From Tardiphaga sp. (GTDB lineage Bacteria; Pseudomonadota; Alphaproteobacteria; Rhizobiales; Xanthobacteraceae), in the NCBI RefSeq assembly GCF_028290495.1, contig NZ_JAQGJT010000070.1, forward strand, positions 1-36,600: 36,600 nt of DNA. Reading direction: 5' to 3'. A program made the translations under genes and the position numbers. Shown here piece after piece: positions 25,175-33,171 of this stretch. The number at the start of each line of letters is the position of its first letter. Within the stretch, counting starts at the first letter, position 1. The notes beneath the pieces were generated by a model that was not told the DNA's origin, ran no database searches, and worked only from the letters and a program-made list of their open reading frames with translations.

Positions 25175-26371
25175 CTAGCGCCCGGGCTTTTCGAACACGA
25201 TCCGTTCCGCGACCATCCGGTCGATCTCGGCATCGGACAGCCCCGCGGCGCGGCAGACATCGCGGCTGTCGGAGCCCAGCGGTTTCGGCAGCGACCGAAG
25301 CGCGCCCGGCGTCCGCGACAGCTTGATCGGGATGCCCAGCGCCTTGTAGTCGCCGTCCTCAAGAATCATTTTGCGGTGGATCGTATGCGGCGCGGCGAGC
25401 ACGTCGGGAACGTCCTTGATCGCACTCGCCGGAATTCCGCTCCGCAGCAGCCGCGTGCTGAGCTCTTCCGCATCCTGTTCGTTCAGGACGACCTGAAGCA
25501 GGTCGTGCAGGGCATCGCGGTGCTGCACGCGCAAGGCGTTGGTTGCAAACCGCGGATCGGCGGAGAGCTCGGTGCATGCGAGGAATTTGCACACGGCGAT
25601 GAACTGGCCGTCGTTGCCTACGCCGAGAAACATCGGTCCGGTCCGGGTGGCAAACTCTTCGTAGGGCGCGATGCTGGGATGCTGGTTGCCGCTACGCGCC
25701 GGGACCGCGCCGGTCTGCAGATATCCTGCGGCATGCGGATGCAGGTAGGTCAGTGCGCAATCGTACAGGCTGACGTCGAGCTTCTGGCCGAGGCCGGATC
25801 GCTCTCGCTCCAGTGCCGCCAACAGGATGGCCGCGAGTGCGTTCATGCCAGTGCCGATATCGACGATCGACATGCCGACGCGGGTGGGGCCGGAGTTCGG
25901 GCTGCCGTTCACGCTCATGCAGCCAGTAATCGCCTGAACCACCGAGTCGTAGCCGGGCAGGCCGCCGAGCGGACCGTCGTCGCCGAAGCCGGTGATATGG
26001 CAATAGATGAGCTTCGGAAACCTGCCGGACAGCACGTCCTCATAGCCGAGGCCCCAGCGCTCCAGCGTGCCGACCTTGAAATTATGGATCAGCACGTCGG
26101 CGCCTTCCAGCAGACGCAGTAGCAACGCGCGGCCTTCCTGCTTTGAAAGATCCACTGAGGCGTGGTGCTTGTTGCGGTTGATCCCGCTGTAATAGGCGCT
26201 GCCTTCGGGGCTGAACGGCCCCCAGCTGCGGGTCTCGTCGCCGTTCGGCGGCTCGATCTTGATCACCTCGGCGCCGTGGTCGCCCAGGATTTGCGTGCAG
26301 AACGGGCCCGCGAGCACCCGGGAGAGGTCAATGACTTTAAGGCCCGCCAAGGCGCCACTGGTATTTTTCAT
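25175..26371 (-). CDS. Class III (CaiB/BaiF) CoA-transferase
   Basis: This 398-residue protein is of the formyl-CoA transferase/L-carnitine dehydratase family, which moves CoA between carboxylic acids through an aspartyl-CoA anhydride. Visible family features are LAGLKVIDLSRVLAGPFCTQ, LGDHGAEVIKIEPP, GDETRSWGPF, DVLIHNFKVGTLERWGL, the region VGMSIVDIGTGM with the probable catalytic Asp, and GLGQKLDVSLYD. ATG 26371 is chosen; the frame also offers TTG 26383. The start codon lies inside the left arm of the palindrome at 26369-26398, so a regulator bound there would block initiation of transcription or translation. It is the first gene of a three-gene operon divergent from the IclR regulator gene. 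The acids used are unknown. Confidence 0.92.
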   Translation of the reverse strand: MKNTSGALAGLKVIDLSRVLAGPFCTQILGDHGAEVIKIEPPNGDETRSWGPFSPEGSAYYSGINRNKHHASVDLSKQEGRALLLRLLEGADVLIHNFKVGTLERWGLGYEDVLSGRFPKLIYCHITGFGDDGPLGGLPGYDSVVQAITGCMSVNGSPNSGPTRVGMSIVDIGTGMNALAAILLAALERERSGLGQKLDVSLYDCALTYLHPHAAGYLQTGAVPARSGNQHPSIAPYEEFATRTGPMFLGVGNDGQFIAVCKFLACTELSADPRFATNALRVQHRDALHDLLQVVLNEQDAEELSTRLLRSGIPASAIKDVPDVLAAPHTIHRKMILEDGDYKALGIPIKLSRTPGALRSLPKPLGSDSRDVCRAAGLSDAEIDRMVAERIVFEKPGR

Positions 26372-26398
26372 TATATGGTCCAACTATTCCGTATAATG
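26369..26398. promoter_or_regulatory. Candidate operator of the IclR-type regulator
   Basis: CATTATATGG (26369-26378) and CCGTATAATG (26389-26398) form a nearly perfect inverted repeat (one mismatch per arm) around a 10-base spacer. Arm centres are 20 bases, two helical turns, apart, which suits a dimeric or tetrameric IclR protein. The site covers the start codon of the CoA-transferase gene and lies 88 bases upstream of the regulator gene. Each arm also contains a TATAAT-like hexamer, so overlap with a -10 box of the regulator promoter is possible on the plus strand. Confidence 0.6.
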
Positions 26399-26485
26399 AA
26401 ACTAACTTAAGCTTTCTTGATCGTCAATCGGGGGCTCCCGGCGAATCCCCTGTATGAAGATCGGGGAGTCGGGTCGAAGGTAGGA

Positions 26486-27283
26486 ATGATGTCGGGAAGA
26501 CGGGCCAAGCCGGAAGATGGAGCGATAGAGGGCGATGCCAGCAGTCCGAGTGGCGCGCTGCTGCGTGGCCTCGAAGTGCTGCAGGCATTCGGGCCCGACC
26601 GGGACGTTCTGGGGAATGCCGATATCGCAGCCGCCACGGGGCTTCCGAAACCCACGGTGTCGCGGCTGACGCGGGCGCTCGTGGACGCGGGCTATCTCGA
26701 TTACGAGCCGGTGCGGGGCAAGTATCAATTGAGGCCGCGCGTCCTGACGCTGGGTTTCTCTCTATTGAGCAATATGAAAATCCTGCCGATGGCGCACGAG
26801 CAGTTGCAGCGGCTCGCGACGGCCAGCGGGTGCACCGTATCGCTGGCGTGGCCGGATGCCCCGAACATGATCTATCTCGATCGCTGTACCGGCGAGGTGA
26901 TGCCGTATTTTTTCAGCGTGGGCTCCGCCGTCGACATGGCGCGGACCGCGACCGGACGCGCCTACATCGCCGCCCTCGAACCAGTAGCGCGAACCACGCT
27001 TCTCGCCTCGTTGGCGCGGCATCGCCCGGATGACTGGGACAGCGCCGCAGCCGGGATCGAGCAGGCCGTGGCCGACGTCGCCGAAAAGGGCTTTTGCTTT
27101 GTTGACAACACGTGGCGTCGCAATATTCGCGGCATCGCCGCGCCGCTGGTGTCCCGCGACGGACGCACCCGGATGTCGGTCAACTGCGTGACCACCACTT
27201 TCGCCATGACTTCGGAAATGCTGGTCACGAAATGGGGGCCGATGCTGGCGAACATGGCGCAGGCACTGTCGGATCACCTCTGA
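26486..27283 (+). CDS. IclR-family transcriptional regulator
   Basis: This 265-residue regulator has an N-terminal winged helix-turn-helix (ALLRGLEVLQAFG, then NADIAAATGLPKPTVSRLTRALVDAGYL). Its C-terminal IclR effector domain includes QLRPRVLTLGFSLLS, TGRAYIAAL and RNIRGIAAPLVSRDGRTRMSVNC. IclR proteins sense small organic acids and control adjacent catabolic genes. The start at ATG 26486 (or 26489) follows AAGGTAGGA; the frame is open to 26417, but the added residues are not family-like. It is divergent from the CoA-transferase/Bug/crotonase operon, with the palindrome 26369-26398 between them, so control of that operon and probable autoregulation are likely. It is convergent with the MFS gene. 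Confidence 0.92.
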   Translation: MMSGRRAKPEDGAIEGDASSPSGALLRGLEVLQAFGPDRDVLGNADIAAATGLPKPTVSRLTRALVDAGYLDYEPVRGKYQLRPRVLTLGFSLLSNMKILPMAHEQLQRLATASGCTVSLAWPDAPNMIYLDRCTGEVMPYFFSVGSAVDMARTATGRAYIAALEPVARTTLLASLARHRPDDWDSAAAGIEQAVADVAEKGFCFVDNTWRRNIRGIAAPLVSRDGRTRMSVNCVTTTFAMTSEMLVTKWGPMLANMAQALSDHL

Positions 27284-27308
27284 GGACGCAACGACCGGCG
27301 CGCTAAGG

Positions 27309-28784
27309 TCACCCCAGCTTCTGATCGCGCGCTTCTTCGGTGCCTTCGGAGGCGGCCTTGGCGGCGGCTTTCTCGACACCCTTGCGGCTGGCGATGGCGA
27401 TGACCTTGCGGCCGGAAATTTCGTGGCCGGCGTCGTCGGGCATCTGCCAGAAGAAATACGCCGACGCCGCCGACAGCAGTGACACCACGAGGAAGGCCGG
27501 CGCGAAATCGTCGGCGGAGAGCTGGGACATCTTGTTCAGCACCATGCTGGATTCCACGCAGGCCGCACCGACCGCGACGCCGGCGGAGATCGCCAGCTGC
27601 TGGTTGACGCTCACCAATGTGGTGGCGCGGCTCATCTGGTTCGGCTCCACCTCGGCATAGGCCACGGTGTTGATGGCGGTGAATTCCAGTGAGCGGAAGA
27701 AGCCGCCGACCACCAGAATGATCAGGATCAGCGTCAGCGGCGTCGTCACCGTGAACAGCGCGCAGGCGGCGAGGAACACCGAGCTGACCACGGCATTCAC
27801 GGTCAGCACGTTGCGGAAACCGAAGGTGCGGATGACCTTCGCCGCCAGCGCCTTCATACCCATCGCGCCGACCGCCGAGCCAAACGTCACCAGGCCGGAG
27901 CGGAACGGCGACAGCCCGAAACCAACCTGCATCAGCAGCGGCAACAGGAACGGCAGCGCGCCGATGCCCAGCCGGAACAGGAAGCCGCCGATGATCGCGG
28001 CGCGCAGGGTCGCCAGCCGCAGCAGCGTGAAATCCAGTACCGGCGACGAGGTGCGACGGGCGTGGAACACATAGAGCGTCATCGCCGCCACGCCGATGCC
28101 GACGAGGCCCACGACGATCGGCCACGGCAACAGGCCGAGGCCTGCGACTGAGGCGCCGAAGGCGATGCCCGCAAGGCCGACCCCGGCCAGGATCAGGCCC
28201 CACAGGTCGAAACGCTCAGGGTCGTCACTGCGGATCGGATCGATGTAGCGCTGCGCCAGATAGATGCCGAGGCAGCCGATCGGGATGTTGATCAGGAAGA
28301 TCCAGTGCCAGGAGAAATAGGTGGTGATGAAGCCGCCGAGCGGCGGGCCGATCACCGGGCCGATCAGGGCCGGCATGGTCATCCACGCCATCGCATTGAC
28401 CAGCGCGCTCTTGTCGATGGAGCGCAGCAGCACCAGGCGGCCGACCGGTGTCATCATCGCCCCGCCGATGCCCTGGATGATGCGCGCGATCACGAAGTGC
28501 GTCACCGTCTGTGAAAGCGCGCAGCCGATCGAGCCGACCATGAACACCGCTATCGCCGTCGAAAACACTGCGCGCGCGCCAAACCGGTCGGCGGTCCAGC
28601 CGCTTGCTGGAATGAACACCGCCAGCGACAAAAGATAGGAAGTTATCGCCAGTTTCAGCGTCAGCGGGCTGGTGCCGATGTCGGCCGCGATCGCCGGCAG
28701 CGAGGTCGCGATCACCGTGGAGTCCATGTTTTCCATGAACAATGCGGAGGCGACGATCAGCGGGATCAGGCGTTCTTTGTTCAT
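27309..28784 (-). CDS. MFS exporter, DHA2 (EmrB/QacA) family
   Basis: This 491-residue integral membrane protein has about 14 hydrophobic helices and drug:H+ antiporter-2 motifs: FMENMDSTVIATSLPAIA in helix 1, SGWTADRFGARAVFSTAI as the motif A loop, and GPVIGPPLGGFI as the antiporter motif C. Residues 455-491 form a charged cytoplasmic tail rich in Lys/Ala/Glu. The family exports drugs, dyes or fatty acids using the proton gradient; the substrate here is unknown. ATG 28784 (MNKERLIPLIVASAL) is a normal start. It is convergent with the iclR gene and divergent from guaB across 308 bases. Confidence 0.9.
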   Translation of the reverse strand: MNKERLIPLIVASALFMENMDSTVIATSLPAIAADIGTSPLTLKLAITSYLLSLAVFIPASGWTADRFGARAVFSTAIAVFMVGSIGCALSQTVTHFVIARIIQGIGGAMMTPVGRLVLLRSIDKSALVNAMAWMTMPALIGPVIGPPLGGFITTYFSWHWIFLINIPIGCLGIYLAQRYIDPIRSDDPERFDLWGLILAGVGLAGIAFGASVAGLGLLPWPIVVGLVGIGVAAMTLYVFHARRTSSPVLDFTLLRLATLRAAIIGGFLFRLGIGALPFLLPLLMQVGFGLSPFRSGLVTFGSAVGAMGMKALAAKVIRTFGFRNVLTVNAVVSSVFLAACALFTVTTPLTLILIILVVGGFFRSLEFTAINTVAYAEVEPNQMSRATTLVSVNQQLAISAGVAVGAACVESSMVLNKMSQLSADDFAPAFLVVSLLSAASAYFFWQMPDDAGHEISGRKVIAIASRKGVEKAAAKAASEGTEEARDQKLG

Positions 28785-29092
28785 GAGAATTCTTGCGATT
28801 CTTCCGGTGGGGCTTCGCGGCGCTTTAACATCCCGCCGCCGCCACGGCCATTGGCCGAGGCCGCATGGTGTCTAACGGCTGCGTGAACGGCAGGGCAGGG
28901 TAGCCCGTCAAAATCCTGTGCAATCCCGGCGCATGGCAGCCAAACGCTTTGAATCGCAGGCGCTCCATGCTATCGACCACCGCCAACCCTCCCGATGGGC
29001 TTCGATTCGACGACGATGCATCGCATCGGCGGCCAATTGGCTCATCCCAAGGTATTTTAGCGCGGCGAATTCGCCGCTGAATGGAGTTGGCG
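28785..29092. other. Intergenic region between the MFS gene and guaB
   Basis: This 308-base gap between divergent genes should hold both promoters. I see short GC-rich self-complementary stretches (such as GGCCATTGGCC at about 28847) and the guaB ribosome-binding site GGAG at 29083-29086. I see no convincing -35/-10 pair, riboswitch or small gene. Open frames crossing it have no family resemblance. Confidence 0.4.
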
Positions 29093-30580
29093 ATGGCGGT
29101 TATTCACAAAATTCGCGAAGCGTTTACGTTCGACGACGTGCTGCTGAAGCCCGGCCTGTCGGACATCCTGCCTTCCGACGCCGACATCCGCTCGTTTGCG
29201 ACCCGCGCCATTCCGCTGAATATCCCGATCATCGCCTCGGCGATGGATACCGTCACCGAAGCCCGCATGGCGATCGCGATGGCGCAGGCCGGCGGTCTCG
29301 GCGTGATCCACCGCAATTTCGACGTTGAAGGCCAGGCTGCGCAGGTGCGGCAGGTAAAGAAGTATGAATCCGGCATGGTGGTCAATCCGCTGACCATCGG
29401 CCCTGACGCGATGCTCGCCGACGCGCTGGCGCTGATGACCGAGCACGGCTTCTCCGGCATTCCCGTGGTGACCGGCGCCAGCAAGGGCGTCCCCGGCAAG
29501 CTGGTCGGCATCTTGACCAACCGCGACGTGCGCTTCGCCAAGGACCCGAAGCAGAAGATTTCGGAACTGATGACGCATGAGAACCTGGTCACGGTTCGCG
29601 AGGGCGTCAGCCAGGACGAAGCCAAGAGCATGCTGCACCAGCATCGCATCGAGAAGCTGCTGGTGGTCGATGACCAGTACCGCTGCGTAGGCCTGATCAC
29701 CGTCAAGGACATGGAGCACGCAGTCGCGCATCCGCTGGCGTCCAAGGATTCTCAGGGTCGGCTGCGCGTCGCCGCCGCGACCACTGTGGGCGAGGGCGGT
29801 TTCGAGCGCACCGAGCGGTTGATCGATGCCGGCGTAGATATTATCGTCGTCGATACCGCGCATGGTCATTCGTCGCGCGTGCTGGAAGCCGTCGCCCGCA
29901 TCAAGCGGATCTCCAACGCCGTGCAGGTGATCGCCGGCAACATCGCCACCACCGAAGGCGCCCAGGCGCTGATCGATGCCGGCGCGGATGCGATCAAGGT
30001 CGGCATTGGTCCGGGCTCGATCTGCACCACCCGCATGGTGGCCGGCGTCGGCGTGCCGCAGCTCACCGCGATCATGGATGCCGTGGAAGCCGCCAAGAAG
30101 CACAACATCCCGGTGATCGCCGATGGCGGCATCAAGTTCTCCGGCGATCTCGCCAAGGCGCTGGCAGCCGGCGCCGACATCGCGATGGTCGGCTCCTTGC
30201 TGGCAGGCACCGACGAGACGCCCGGCGAAGTGTTCCTGTGGCAGGGCCGGTCCTACAAGGCCTACCGCGGCATGGGCTCGGTTGGCGCGATGGCGCGCGG
30301 TTCGGCCGATCGCTACTTCCAGCAGGACATCAAGGACTCGCTGAAGCTGGTGCCGGAAGGCGTCGAGGGCCAGGTCGCCTACAAGGGCCCGGTCGGCAAC
30401 GTCATGCACCAGCTCGCCGGTGGCTTGCGTGCCGCGATGGGTTATGTCGGCGCCAAGAACCTCACCGAGTTCCACGACAAGGCGGAATTCGTCCGTATCA
30501 CCAGCGCCGGACTGCGCGAAAGCCACGTCCATGACGTGACGATCACCCGCGAAAGCCCGAATTACCCCGGCGGCAACTAA
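29093..30580 (+). CDS. guaB: IMP dehydrogenase
   Basis: GuaB oxidises IMP to XMP with NAD+, the committed step of GMP synthesis. The 495-residue protein has the TIM-barrel start ([17 protein letters not shown]) and two CBS domains inserted at about 95-210 ([18 protein letters not shown], and [19 protein letters not shown]). The catalytic loop is GPGSICTTR with Cys311, followed by the IMP-binding [13 protein letters not shown] and the flap [10 protein letters not shown]. Length is standard. ATG 29093 lies six bases after GGAG; ATG 29081 is less suitable. guaA lies about 4 kb downstream on the same strand, so the two steps of GMP synthesis are near but not adjacent. A repeat element and hairpins follow the stop. 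Confidence 0.96.
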   Translation: MAVIHKIREAFTFDDVLLKPGLSDILPSDADIRSFATRAIPLNIPIIASAMDTVTEARMAIAMAQAGGLGVIHRNFDVEGQAAQVRQVKKYESGMVVNPLTIGPDAMLADALALMTEHGFSGIPVVTGASKGVPGKLVGILTNRDVRFAKDPKQKISELMTHENLVTVREGVSQDEAKSMLHQHRIEKLLVVDDQYRCVGLITVKDMEHAVAHPLASKDSQGRLRVAAATTVGEGGFERTERLIDAGVDIIVVDTAHGHSSRVLEAVARIKRISNAVQVIAGNIATTEGAQALIDAGADAIKVGIGPGSICTTRMVAGVGVPQLTAIMDAVEAAKKHNIPVIADGGIKFSGDLAKALAAGADIAMVGSLLAGTDETPGEVFLWQGRSYKAYRGMGSVGAMARGSADRYFQQDIKDSLKLVPEGVEGQVAYKGPVGNVMHQLAGGLRAAMGYVGAKNLTEFHDKAEFVRITSAGLRESHVHDVTITRESPNYPGGN

Positions 30581-30640
30581 AGCGATCTCGAACGGAGCGG
30601 CTGCGGGTTCGCGTTAGAAAGCGCATTAAAACAATAAGCT
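30581..30640 (+). repeat. Dispersed ~60-bp intergenic element, copy A
   Basis: The segment begins AGCGATCTCGAACGGAGCGG directly after the guaB stop, contains GGGTTCGCGTTAGAAAGCGC, and ends ACAATAAGCT. It aligns over its whole length with the reverse complement of 33061-33121, where the corresponding parts read AGCGTTGTCGAGCGAAGTGG, CGGTTCGCGTTCAGAAAACGC and ACAACAAGCT. Two diverged copies in non-coding gaps of one window mark it as a dispersed element. I recall similar sequences as common in Bradyrhizobium. Confidence 0.65.
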
Positions 30641-30641
30641 A

Positions 30642-30678
30642 GAGCCTCCGTTCCGATTTATCGGAACGGAGGGGGCTC
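30642..30678 (+). terminator. Strong hairpin downstream of guaB
   Basis: TCCGTTCCGAT (30647-30657) pairs perfectly with ATCGGAACGGA (30660-30670) around a TT loop. The stem extends with GAGCC/GGCTC across a three-G bulge. No T run follows, so it would be either a Rho-assisted/3'-protecting hairpin or part of a dispersed palindrome attached to the element just upstream, rather than a classic intrinsic terminator. Confidence 0.5.
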
Positions 30679-30704
30679 CAGGCCTTCTGCCCAAAGATAG
30701 CCCC

Positions 30705-30730
30705 ACAATAGAGCGAAAACGCGCTATTGT
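30705..30730 (+). other. Second hairpin in the guaB 3' region
   Basis: ACAATAG and CTATTGT (30705-30711, 30724-30730) pair, and GCG/CGC continue the stem after one A-G mismatch around an AAAA loop. Only two T residues follow. The remaining bases up to the next gene at 30848 show no other structure that I can support. Confidence 0.4.
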
Positions 30731-30847
30731 TCCCGTGTCACGCGTGCTGCCACTGGCGCAGCCGATCGCCCCACTGCGTCAGACGGGGCGTGTGGCGTGG
30801 TATTTCGAGAACCCTCTCGCGATCGTCAGAAGAGAACGTTGAATATC

Positions 30848-31471
30848 ATGGTCGATTGGACGAACGAGCGCGTCGCCGCGCTTTCCACCCCGGATCTGAA
30901 GAATCTGCTGGCCAACGCCGAGCGCAAGGACGTCGCCGAAGTCATCGCGCAGTGCACCGCCGAGCTTGAAAAGCGCCAGGCCAACAAGCCGCGCAAGGCC
31001 GGCATGCCGCGCAGCGAAAACAAGCAGTTCGAACACGACATGGCGGGCGAACTCGCCGTGGTCGGCAAGGCAATGGCCGAGAAATACGACCTCTCGGAGG
31101 AGACCGCGAAAGCGGCCTCGGTTGGCGTCAAGGGTTTCAAGTCGCACAAGCTGCTCGATGCCAAGGGCTACGCCAAGCTCGGCGGCATGCAGCGCGACGG
31201 CTCGGTGGCGATCGATCGCTACATCTCCTATCGCCGTGGCAAGGATATCGTTTCGCTCAGCGTGTTCCTGCTCAAGGACCAGCAGGTCGAAGAGCATGAG
31301 TTTCAGGTCATCGCGCCTCTGACCATGCTCGACGGAGGCAAGCCAGTCGCGGAAATCCGCCCGACCGCGACCGTCGCACAGAAGCAGTCGGCCGATGGCG
31401 GGCTGGCGTTCAAGGACCTGCCGAGCGCAGCCGAGGCTTTTGACAAGGTGCTCGCGAAGATCACGGCCTGA
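30848..31471 (+). CDS. Unidentified conserved-looking soluble protein
   Basis: I do not recognise this 207-residue protein. It has no signal peptide or membrane segment. Residues about 1-55 are helical and charged (NERVAALSTPDLKNLLANAE, CTAELEKRQANK). A central part contains YDLSEETAKAASVGVKGFKSHKLLDAKGYAKLGG, and a beta-rich section holds AIDRYISYRRGKDIVSLSVFLLKD and EHEFQVIAPLTML. It ends with a Pro/Ala-containing tail. ATG 30848 (MVDWTNERV) follows GAGAACG; the frame extends to 30797 without a better start. It sits between guaB and the oxidoreductase gene and has its own good intrinsic terminator, so it is probably a single-gene unit. Function unknown. Confidence 0.78.
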   Translation: MVDWTNERVAALSTPDLKNLLANAERKDVAEVIAQCTAELEKRQANKPRKAGMPRSENKQFEHDMAGELAVVGKAMAEKYDLSEETAKAASVGVKGFKSHKLLDAKGYAKLGGMQRDGSVAIDRYISYRRGKDIVSLSVFLLKDQQVEEHEFQVIAPLTMLDGGKPVAEIRPTATVAQKQSADGGLAFKDLPSAAEAFDKVLAKITA

Positions 31472-31490
31472 TCCGATATTGACGACGAGC

Positions 31491-31523
31491 ATGCGGCGCG
31501 CGACCTTCGCGCGCCGCATTTTT
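31491..31523 (+). terminator. Intrinsic terminator
   Basis: ATGCGGCGCGCG (31491-31502) pairs perfectly with CGCGCGCCGCAT (31508-31519), closed further by an A-T pair around a CCT loop, and is followed by five T residues (31519-31523). It lies 19 bases after the stop of the hypothetical gene and 47 bases before the oxidoreductase start. Confidence 0.9.
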
Positions 31524-31570
31524 GTGTCGGCCCATCAAACGTTCAACGAGAAACATCCGGGGAAACCATC

Positions 31571-32596
31571 ATGACTGCATCACCCAAGCGCATCGTTCTC
31601 GCCGCCCGCCCGCATGGTGAACCGAAGCCATCGGATTTTCGCTTCGAGGATTTCGCGATGCCTTCGCCCGGCGAAGGCGAGGTGCTGCTGCGCACGATCT
31701 GGCTGTCGCTCGATCCCTACATGCGCGGCCGCATGAGCGAGGGGCCGTCTTATTCGGCGCCGGTGCCGATCGACGGCGTCATGGAAGGCGGCACGGTCAA
31801 CGAGGTGCTGTCGTCGAACTCGCCTGATTTCGCCAAGGGCGACATCGTGCTGGCGCATTCCGGCTGGCAGAGCCACGCGGTGGTCGATGGCAAGATGCTG
31901 CGCAAGATCGATGCGGCGCTCGGCCCGATCTCCACCGCGGTGGGCATTCTCGGCATGCCCGGAATGACGGCCTATACGGGCCTGCTAGATATTGGCCAGC
32001 CGAAGGCCGGCGAGACCGTCGTGGTTGCCGCGGCGTCAGGTGCCGTCGGCTCGGCGGTCGGGCAGATCGCGATGATCAAGGGCGCACGCGCGGTTGGCAT
32101 CGCCGGCGGCAAGGACAAATGCGACTACGTGAAGAACGAACTCGGCTTCGACGACTGCATCGATCACCGTGATCCGGATTTTGCCGCGAAGCTGAAGGCG
32201 GCGTGCCCGAACGGCATCGACGTGTATTTCGAGAATGTCGGCGGCGCGGTGTTCGACGCGGTGTTTCCGCTGCTCAATGATTTCGCGCGCGTGCCGGTGT
32301 GCGGGCTGATTGCGCAATACAACGACACGGCGGACGCCTCGCCACCATGGGCCGGCAAGATGCTGCGCAACATCCTCACCAAGCGCCTGACGCTGCGCGG
32401 CTTCATCGTTCGCGATTTCGCCAGCCGCCGCGGCGATTTCCTGCGCGACATGTCGCTGTGGGTGCGCGACGGCCGGGTGAAGTACCGCGAATTCGTTACC
32501 GAAGGCCTCGACAGCGCGCCGGAGGCTTTCATCGGTCTGCTCAAAGGCAAGAATTTCGGCAAGCAGCTGGTCCGCGTCGGGCCTGACAAAGTTTGA
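31571..32596 (+). CDS. NADP-dependent medium-chain oxidoreductase (CurA/PTGR-like)
   Basis: This 341-residue zinc-free MDR-superfamily enzyme resembles curcumin reductase and leukotriene B4 12-hydroxydehydrogenase/prostaglandin reductase. Features are FEDFAMPSPGEGEVLLRTIW and SLDPYMRGRMSEGPSY, a hallmark of this subgroup. It also has GILGMPGMTAYTGLLDIGQP, the nucleotide-binding loop AASGAVGSAVGQIAMIKGA, and FENVGGAVFDAVFPLLN. It should reduce the C=C bond of an alpha,beta-unsaturated carbonyl with NADPH. ATG 31571 follows GGGGAAACC. It lies between two hairpins and probably forms a single unit. Substrate unknown. Confidence 0.92.
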   Translation: MTASPKRIVLAARPHGEPKPSDFRFEDFAMPSPGEGEVLLRTIWLSLDPYMRGRMSEGPSYSAPVPIDGVMEGGTVNEVLSSNSPDFAKGDIVLAHSGWQSHAVVDGKMLRKIDAALGPISTAVGILGMPGMTAYTGLLDIGQPKAGETVVVAAASGAVGSAVGQIAMIKGARAVGIAGGKDKCDYVKNELGFDDCIDHRDPDFAAKLKAACPNGIDVYFENVGGAVFDAVFPLLNDFARVPVCGLIAQYNDTADASPPWAGKMLRNILTKRLTLRGFIVRDFASRRGDFLRDMSLWVRDGRVKYREFVTEGLDSAPEAFIGLLKGKNFGKQLVRVGPDKV

Positions 32597-32598
32597 GC

Positions 32599-32635
32599 CC
32601 GCTATTCGTCCCGCGAAAACGGGGACGAATAGCGG
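32599..32635 (+). terminator. Perfect hairpin after the oxidoreductase gene
   Basis: CCGCTATTCGTCCC (32599-32612) pairs along all 14 bases with GGGACGAATAGCGG (32622-32635) around a nine-base loop, two bases after the stop codon. There is no T tract, so termination would need help; the hairpin may also protect the 3' end. Confidence 0.6.
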
Positions 32636-32710
32636 TGTCCGGCGCGCTTCAATTGTCATGGGGCGGGGCGGGGTCTATAGCGTAGGCCCGGCCCCGCAGG
32701 AGAAATCTCG

Positions 32711-33061
32711 ATGACAGTTCAAATGGTGCTACTGCCGGTGTTCGTGCTGGTGTTTCTGACGCTCGGGCTGTTCTTTTGGACCGGACGGCGCGACGCGGTT
32801 GCGCGCAGCGACGCTGCTGACGCCACGAACCACGCCTCGCAGCTCGATCTGTTGTTCTACACGCTGATCGCGATAGGCCTGCCGCTGCGCAAGATCGATC
32901 TGGCGCTGGTCTGCCTGTCCTGGGTTTTCGTCGTGACGCGTTTCCTCCACGCCGGTATTTATATCGCCGGCAACAGCCGCTCTCAGGCGTGGCTGGCCGG
33001 CGCTCTGGTACTGCTGGCGATGTGGTTCTACTTCGCCCTGCGCATGCTTCTGCTGATCTGA
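32711..33061 (+). CDS. MAPEG family membrane protein
   Basis: This 116-residue protein has three to four membrane helices: about 4-24, then 44-60 with LLFYTLIAIGLPL, 62-82 with IDLALVCLSWVFVVTRFLHA, and 93-114. The LALVCLSWVFVVTRFLHAGIYIAGNS segment, with R-x-x-H-x-x-x-Y spacing, is characteristic of MAPEG proteins (membrane-associated proteins in eicosanoid and glutathione metabolism). Bacterial members are mostly uncharacterised; glutathione-dependent peroxidase or transferase activity is possible but not shown. ATG 32711 follows CAGGAG. The stop shares its last base with the dispersed element copy B. Confidence 0.88.
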   Translation: MTVQMVLLPVFVLVFLTLGLFFWTGRRDAVARSDAADATNHASQLDLLFYTLIAIGLPLRKIDLALVCLSWVFVVTRFLHAGIYIAGNSRSQAWLAGALVLLAMWFYFALRMLLLI

Positions 33062-33121
33062 GCTTGTTGTCTTGACGCGTTTTCTGAACGCGAACCGGTA
33101 TCCACTTCGCTCGACAACGCT
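33061..33121 (-). repeat. Dispersed ~60-bp intergenic element, copy B
   Basis: Read on the minus strand, this segment aligns with 30581-30640 (copy A, plus strand) over about 60 bases: the two share AGCG at the start, GGTTCGCGTT in the middle and AAGCT at the end. It also contains a small hairpin, GCGTT-TTCTG-AACGC. It starts at the last base of the MAPEG stop codon and ends 50 bases before the rsmB-like gene. Confidence 0.65.
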
Positions 33122-33171
33122 ACGGGCGCGCGCCCTCCATTTTCCTGCATTTCCCTTGCTGAAAGACTGCC

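Noticed and set aside
29057..30532. 491-codon open frame antisense to guaB
   Set aside because: It is the complement of a highly conserved gene in a high-GC genome; the translation is His/Asp/Arg-rich without family motifs.
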